NCBI RefSeq assembly: GCF_021596505.1 | Contig: NZ_PJIZ01000077.1 | Location: 1-33,517, forward strand | Length of the DNA: 33,517 nt | Source of the DNA: Nostoc sp. CMAA1605 | Lineage (GTDB): Bacteria; Cyanobacteriota; Cyanobacteriia; Cyanobacteriales; Nostocaceae | Direction of reading: 5' to 3' | Part shown: in pieces, positions 30,026 through 33,517 of the stretch | Layout: every line of letters begins with the position of its first letter | Numbering within the stretch: the first letter of the stretch is position 1 | Notes under the pieces: generated by a model | Database searches by the model: none | What the model saw: only the letters and a program-made list of their open reading frames with translations | What the model was told of the DNA's origin: nothing | Translations under genes and position numbers: made by a program

Positions 30026-30589
30026 TTATTTACCCAATATTTCATCAACGGTAATTGTGACATCAGGAAATCCAGGAATTACTAAAGTTTCTCCAAGAGT
30101 AAATTTCTCTATTTGCTGATATCCTGTAGCAGTTGGTTGTTGATAAACTTCAATAGTTTGTTCGTTAATATCTATTAACCAAACTACAATTATATTTGCA
30201 ATTGCATATAAAGGAATTTTGACTTCTCTATCAAACTGAATTGTAGAGTCAGCAACCTCTATTAGTAAATAAATATCCTGCGGTTGGGGATGTGCATTTT
30301 CATAAAAATCATCACGGGGTTTGAGTAAGGCTACATCTGGCTGAGGTTCAGAACTATCATCAAGTTCTACAGGGTCTTGAATAGCAATTAGAACTCTATC
30401 ACCTAATTTATTAGCGAAAATTTTATTTAAACGCTTCACACAAGAAGCGTGTTTTGTTCCAATAGGTGACATCTCAATAATTTCTCCTTGTATCAGTTGC
30501 ACCCGATCATCTGCTGTCAGGATTCCCGACTCAATCATTTTATGATACTGCTCTACTGTAAATTTTCGTCTTAATAACTGCACAGTCAT
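30026..30589 (-). CDS. Uma2 family (DUF820) PD-(D/E)XK endonuclease-like protein
   Basis: ATG 30589 was chosen (MTVQLLRRKFTVEQYHKMIE) because AAGG lies six bases upstream; an earlier ATG at 30634 is unlikely. The 187 residues have the Uma2 layout: VEQYHKMIESGIL, DDRVQLIQGEIIEMSPIG, KHASCVKRLN, then SEPQPDVALLKPR (the Asp), IYLLIEVADST (the Glu) and REVKIPLYA (the Lys). These families are very numerous in cyanobacteria and their targets are not known. It stands alone, with an interspersed repeat downstream and prfA further upstream on the same strand. Confidence 0.88.
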   Translation of the reverse strand: MTVQLLRRKFTVEQYHKMIESGILTADDRVQLIQGEIIEMSPIGTKHASCVKRLNKIFANKLGDRVLIAIQDPVELDDSSEPQPDVALLKPRDDFYENAHPQPQDIYLLIEVADSTIQFDREVKIPLYAIANIIVVWLIDINEQTIEVYQQPTATGYQQIEKFTLGETLVIPGFPDVTITVDEILGK

Positions 30590-30733
30590 AACTACCTTAC
30601 CTCTACTGTCTCTTGTATCTTCATTATGGAACAAGTCTTACAGAGAAATTATGATCACCAAAGTTTGCACTCCTCCAAATACAAAATTGGGTAGAGCGAT
30701 CGCCCCACCCAACCTATAATAAATATTTACTAA

Positions 30734-30769
30734 ACCCCTACACCCCTACACCCTTAAACCCCTATACCC
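30734..30769. repeat. ACCCCTA short tandem repeat after prfA
   Basis: Units ACCCCTAC, ACCCCTAC, ACCCTTAA, ACCCCTAT and ACCCC run up to the prfA stop codon at 30770-30772. Confidence 0.8.
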
Positions 30770-31867
30770 CTAATTAGTACCAGAAGCCGCTAACTCTGCT
30801 AGTCTTTCTTGCTGGTCTTGAGAAATACAGGATTGGATGAGGTCTTCGATATCTCCTTCCAAAACAGGGTTAAGGGAGAAGTTTTGACCTAAACGGTGGT
30901 CGGTGGCGCGGTTATCTTTATAATTATAAGTGCGGATTTTTTCTGATCGCGATCCTGTACCAACTTGCGATCGCCGCATCGAAGTCACTTCTTCTTGCTG
31001 TTCCCGCAACTTCATTTCATATAGTTTCGCCCGCAGAATTTGCATCGCCCGTTCTTTGTTTTGCAACTGGCTGCGTTCTTCTGTACAGAAAATCCGAATT
31101 CCCGTTGGTTTGTGCATCAAGTCAACCGCAGTTTCCACTTTGTTGACGTTTTGTCCACCCGCACCACCAGAACGTGCTGTGGTCATTTCAATGTCTTTCG
31201 GGTCAATGTGAACTTCTACATCATCGACCTCTGGCATAATTGCGACTGTAGCTGTGGAGGTATGAACCCTTCCCCCAGCTTCCGTGGCCGGTACGCGCTG
31301 CACTCGATGAACACCAGCTTCAAACTTCAGCTTACTGTAGACACTATCGCCTTGAATTTCCAGGATCACTTCTTTGAAGCCGCCCATTTCACCCAGAGAT
31401 TCACTCACCAACTTGACTCGCCAACCTTGAGTATCAGCATAGCGAGAATACATCCGTAGTAAATCTCCCGCCCAGATACTTGCTTCGTCACCACCAGTCC
31501 CAGCCCGAATTTCCAACATGATGTTTTTATCATCATTGGGGTCGCGGGGTAGCAGCAACACCTTCAAGCGGGTTTCTAAATATTCGATTTTTTCTTCTAA
31601 TTCTTTTACTTCCAAAGCTGCCATTTCTTGCAACTCAGGATCGCTGTTTGCCTCTTTGAGTACCTGACGCGCCCCAATTAATTCTTCTTGTGCTGTTTTC
31701 CAAGTGTCGTAGGTATTGACGACTTCTTCCAAGGAAGAACGAGACTTAGCAATTTTTTGATACTCATCAGGATTTTTAGCAGTATCAGGGTCAGCTAGGC
31801 GACGAGTCAATTCATTGAAGGTTTGTTCAACGGATCTCAGTTTCTCCAGTAAGTATGTTTCAGCCAT
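30770..31867 (-). CDS. prfA: Peptide chain release factor 1
   Basis: RF1 ends translation at UAA and UAG. ATG 31867 (MAETYLLEKLRSVEQ) gives 365 residues, the usual length, with AAGGAG 12 bases upstream; an upstream in-frame start adds ten unconserved residues. The codon-reading PAT tripeptide is in VQRVPATEAGGRVHTS, the catalytic GGQ in SGGAGGQNVNKVETAV, and the helical N-terminal domain is complete. It is the last gene of the truA-rplM-rpsI-rpmE-prfA series. A tandem repeat touches its stop codon. Confidence 0.97.
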   Translation of the reverse strand: MAETYLLEKLRSVEQTFNELTRRLADPDTAKNPDEYQKIAKSRSSLEEVVNTYDTWKTAQEELIGARQVLKEANSDPELQEMAALEVKELEEKIEYLETRLKVLLLPRDPNDDKNIMLEIRAGTGGDEASIWAGDLLRMYSRYADTQGWRVKLVSESLGEMGGFKEVILEIQGDSVYSKLKFEAGVHRVQRVPATEAGGRVHTSTATVAIMPEVDDVEVHIDPKDIEMTTARSGGAGGQNVNKVETAVDLMHKPTGIRIFCTEERSQLQNKERAMQILRAKLYEMKLREQQEEVTSMRRSQVGTGSRSEKIRTYNYKDNRATDHRLGQNFSLNPVLEGDIEDLIQSCISQDQQERLAELAASGTN

Positions 31868-31922
31868 AACAGTGCAACGCTCCTTAAAAAATAACAAGTT
31901 GGCTCAGGCATTAAATGACAAT

Positions 31923-31944
31923 CGACCCAGCATTTGCAGGGTCG
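31923..31944. repeat. Hairpin between rpmE and prfA
   Basis: CGACCC (31923-31928) pairs with GGGTCG (31939-31944), with further pairing of GC inside. No T run follows on the minus strand, so it may be an attenuator, processing site or weak terminator between rpmE and prfA. Confidence 0.45.
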
Positions 31945-31967
31945 TCGTTAACAGCAGAGCCAACCAG

Positions 31968-32201
31968 CTACTTTTTCTTTTTGTCGCCTTGACTGCTAGA
32001 CATACCGTATTTGCGAAGGAATCTTTCCACGCGTCCTTCGGTGTCAATAATCTTCTGAGTACCAGTGTAAAAAGGGTGGTTTCCAGACCAAACATCTACG
32101 TGTAATTCGGGTTTGGTAGAACCAACAGTCATCACAACTTGACCGTTGCAATATACTTTTGCTTCTGGATACCACTGGGGATGAATATCAGGTTTAGCCA
32201 T
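31968..32201 (-). CDS. rpmE: Large ribosomal subunit protein bL31, zinc-free type
   Basis: bL31 sits on the 50S central protuberance and bridges to the 30S. The 77 residues contain MAKPDIHPQWYPEAKVYCNG, ELHVDVWSGNHPFYTGTQK and the ending VERFLRKYGM plus a Lys-rich tail. Only one of the four zinc cysteines of the classic form remains (YCNG); Trp and Asn stand where DVCSxC would be, so this is the C-minus form usual in cyanobacteria. It lies between rpsI and prfA. Confidence 0.95.
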   Translation of the reverse strand: MAKPDIHPQWYPEAKVYCNGQVVMTVGSTKPELHVDVWSGNHPFYTGTQKIIDTEGRVERFLRKYGMSSSQGDKKKK

Positions 32202-32265
32202 TGTTCCTTTTGTGGTGAATCTATATAAATTATAACTTTTTGCTTGTATTTAGGTACTAGGTTTT

Positions 32266-32346
32266 GGTTACTGGGGACTGGGGAATAGGAATTTAAAATG
32301 TTTACCAATACCCAATACCCAGTACCCAATCCCCGATACCCAATTC
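32266..32346. repeat. STRR block between rpsI and rpmE
   Basis: Left: TACTGGGGACTGGGGAATAG. Right: heptamers ACCCAAT, ACCCAAT, ACCCAGT, ACCCAAT, CCCCGAT, ACCCAAT reaching one base from the rpsI stop codon. The two halves are roughly complementary and could fold together. Confidence 0.85.
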
Positions 32347-32347
32347 C

Positions 32348-32764
32348 TTACCGTTTGGAGTATTGAGGAGCTTTACGAGCTTTGTGCAGACCATATTTTT
32401 TCCGTTCTTTTGCTCGTGGGTCACGAGTCAAGTAACCTTCAACCTTGAGGGGTGGACGGTTTTCGGGGTCTAGTTGGCATAAAGCACGAGCTATTCCCAA
32501 ACGTACAGAGTCGGCTTGTCCAGTTAAACCGCCGCCTTCTGCTTTGACTAGAATGTCATATTCGTTTTCTAGTCCCAATGTTTCTAAAGGAGCTTTGATG
32601 ACTCCCAAGTAATTGGCATTGAACTGGAAATACAAGTCTCCAGGCTTACCATTCACAATCAACTGACCGCTACCGGGAACTAAACGCACCCGTGCGACTG
32701 CGGATTTACGGCGGCCAGTACCCCAGTACACGGCGCGGCCGCTATTTGCTTCTGCTACTACCAT
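32348..32764 (-). CDS. rpsI: Small ribosomal subunit protein uS9
   Basis: uS9 is a 30S head protein whose C-terminal tail reaches the P site. The 138 residues include YWGTGRRKSAVARVRLVPG, GGGLTGQADSVRLGIARAL and the basic end DPRAKERKKYGLHKARKAPQ with final YSKR, which contacts tRNA. Its ATG overlaps the rplM stop codon by one base (TAATG), so the two are translationally coupled. Confidence 0.97.
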   Translation of the reverse strand: MVVAEANSGRAVYWGTGRRKSAVARVRLVPGSGQLIVNGKPGDLYFQFNANYLGVIKAPLETLGLENEYDILVKAEGGGLTGQADSVRLGIARALCQLDPENRPPLKVEGYLTRDPRAKERKKYGLHKARKAPQYSKR

Positions 32765-33222
32765 TAACTTTCTGCTCCAGGAATTGTATTAATGTTGAGT
32801 TCTTTGGGTTTTTGCGCTGCGTGGGGATGTGTAGGCCCTGCGTAGACTTTCAGTTTAGTAAATAACTGCTTACCCAAGCTATTTTTAGGTAACATACCTT
32901 TGATGGCGTGTTCCACAATTCTTTCTGGTAAACGCTGTTGCAGTTTGGCAAAGGTTTCAGTCTTCATTCCACCAGGACGGCCAGAGTGACGACGGTAGAG
33001 TTTCTGTGTCCGTTTTTTGCCTGTAACTGCGACTTTCTCAGCATTGATGACAATTACAAAGTCCCCTGTGTCTAGGTGGGGGGTAAAGTGAGGTTTGTTT
33101 TTCCCTCTTAAAACCATTGCGACTTCGCTAGCAAGGCGACCGAGACGTTTATCTGTGGCATCTACTACGTACCACTCATGCTCAAGAGAGTCTTGAGGAG
33201 GAAGGTAGGTTTTACTCATCAT
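32764..33222 (-). CDS. rplM: Large ribosomal subunit protein uL13
   Basis: uL13 is an early-assembly 50S protein. The 152 residues contain WYVVDATDKRLGRLASEVA, LRGKNKPHFTPHLDTGDFV, VTGKKRTQKLYRRHSGRPGG and the IKGMLPKNSLGKQLFTKL segment. Start ATG 33222, or 33219 in the double ATG, has AGGAT nine bases upstream. The gene is directly followed by rpsI with a one-base overlap. Confidence 0.97.
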   Translation of the reverse strand: MMSKTYLPPQDSLEHEWYVVDATDKRLGRLASEVAMVLRGKNKPHFTPHLDTGDFVIVINAEKVAVTGKKRTQKLYRRHSGRPGGMKTETFAKLQQRLPERIVEHAIKGMLPKNSLGKQLFTKLKVYAGPTHPHAAQKPKELNINTIPGAES

Positions 33223-33267
33223 TGTGTATTATCCTTTGTCTTTTTTTTTGGAGTCGATAGTCAATAG

Positions 33268-33517
33268 TTAGAGCAGTTGACTGTTGACTATTGACTGTTG
33301 ACTCTTACTAATCACTAACTTTGGCATGGTGTCATACCAAACATCAGGGGAAAAGGGAAAGTCAGGGTAGCCGACTCGCAATAAACATAAGCCTTGCGGT
33401 GGTGCAGCATATTTGACTTCTTGGCGGCGTTGCTCTTTCCAGATGTCGGTGAAACTAGTGAGAGTTCTTTGTCCAGAACCTACTTGTACTAGCATCCCTA
33501 CTAACAACCGCACCATG
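33268..33517 (-). CDS. truA: tRNA pseudouridine synthase A, 3' part only
   Basis: TruA makes pseudouridine at positions 38-40 of tRNAs. Only the last 82 or so codons are inside the window: MVRLLVGMLVQVGSGQ, the usual C-terminal-domain helix, then AAPPQGLCLLRVGYPDFPF. The start lies beyond the right edge. After the conserved end the frame continues through KLVISKSQQSIVNSQLL, encoded by TTGACTR heptamers, before stopping at 33268. Catalytic Asp is not in view. It sits upstream of rplM on the same strand, the conserved ribosomal-region order. Confidence 0.93.
   Translation of the reverse strand, partial: MVRLLVGMLVQVGSGQRTLTSFTDIWKEQRRQEVKYAAPPQGLCLLRVGYPDFPFSPDVWYDTMPKLVISKSQQSIVNSQLL
33270..33305. 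repeat. TTGACTR heptamer array at the end of truA
   Basis: TTGACTG, TTGACTA, TTGACTG and TTGACTC run in tandem and code for the last residues of truA; related TCAATAG pieces follow toward rplM. Confidence 0.85.

Noticed and set aside
30026..30589. Uma2 gene as part of the MmeI-like defence locus
   Set aside because: It is separated by an interspersed repeat, lies on another transcript and belongs to a very common lone-gene family.

Overview
The window looks like a chromosome segment from a filamentous, heterocyst-type cyanobacterium (Nostoc/Anabaena group). The evidence is the dark-operative protochlorophyllide reductase genes chlL and chlN with a cyanobacteria-specific gene between them, cyanobacterial families such as DUF3011, DUF3124, TIGR02450, DUF2887 and Uma2, many copies of the HIP1 palindrome GCGATCGC, and many heptamer short tandem repeats (CCCCAGT/CCCCAAT, CAGCACT, TTGACTR) of the type described from Nostoc and Calothrix. 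No rRNA, tRNA or CRISPR array was seen.

Layout. 1-500: a toxin-antitoxin pair whose YoeB-like toxin is frameshifted and runs off the window. 717-1211: an unrecognised gene. 1272-4391 (minus): chlL, a DUF5331-like gene and chlN, ending in a hairpin terminator. 4937-5873 (minus): a small Trp-rich protein and a secreted DUF3011 protein. 6409-9027: the disaggregase clpB. 9504-12883: a frameshifted deoC, recO carrying an in-frame repeat insertion, and an MFS transporter whose N-terminus looks frameshifted. 13224-15554: a GT4 glycosyltransferase and a membrane protein fused to part of DnaJ. 15548-18616 (minus): a matrixin-like protease, a TnpB remnant, secG and gpmI. 19089-20326: a TrkA/KtrA-type protein and a DUF3124 lipoprotein. 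20453-23773 (minus): a CPA1 Na+/H+ antiporter and an ABC-F ATPase. 23951-25731: a DUF2887 nuclease-like gene with a 333-base tandem duplication of its 3' end, plus a small upstream gene. 26112-29921: an MmeI-like (type IIL) restriction-modification gene, an XRE regulator and a small basic protein. 30026-30589: a Uma2 protein. 30770-33517 (minus): prfA, rpmE, rpsI, rplM and the 3' end of truA.

How the genes relate. chlL/chlN make the light-independent chlorophyll pathway enzyme together with chlB, which is not in the window. truA-rplM-rpsI-rpmE-prfA is a translation cluster. gpmI-secG is a short housekeeping run. The TrkA-like, lipoprotein and antiporter genes may concern cation balance, but this rests on proximity only. 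23951-29921 is the accessory, defence-like part.

The most notable features are small structural events rather than one new system: three apparent frameshifts (yoeB-like, deoC, MFS), repeats inserted into recO and into the end of truA, repeats that begin exactly at the stop codons of four other genes, a C-terminal cassette duplication in the DUF2887 gene, a J-domain-less DnaJ fusion, and a TnpB remnant sitting on the start codon of a protease.
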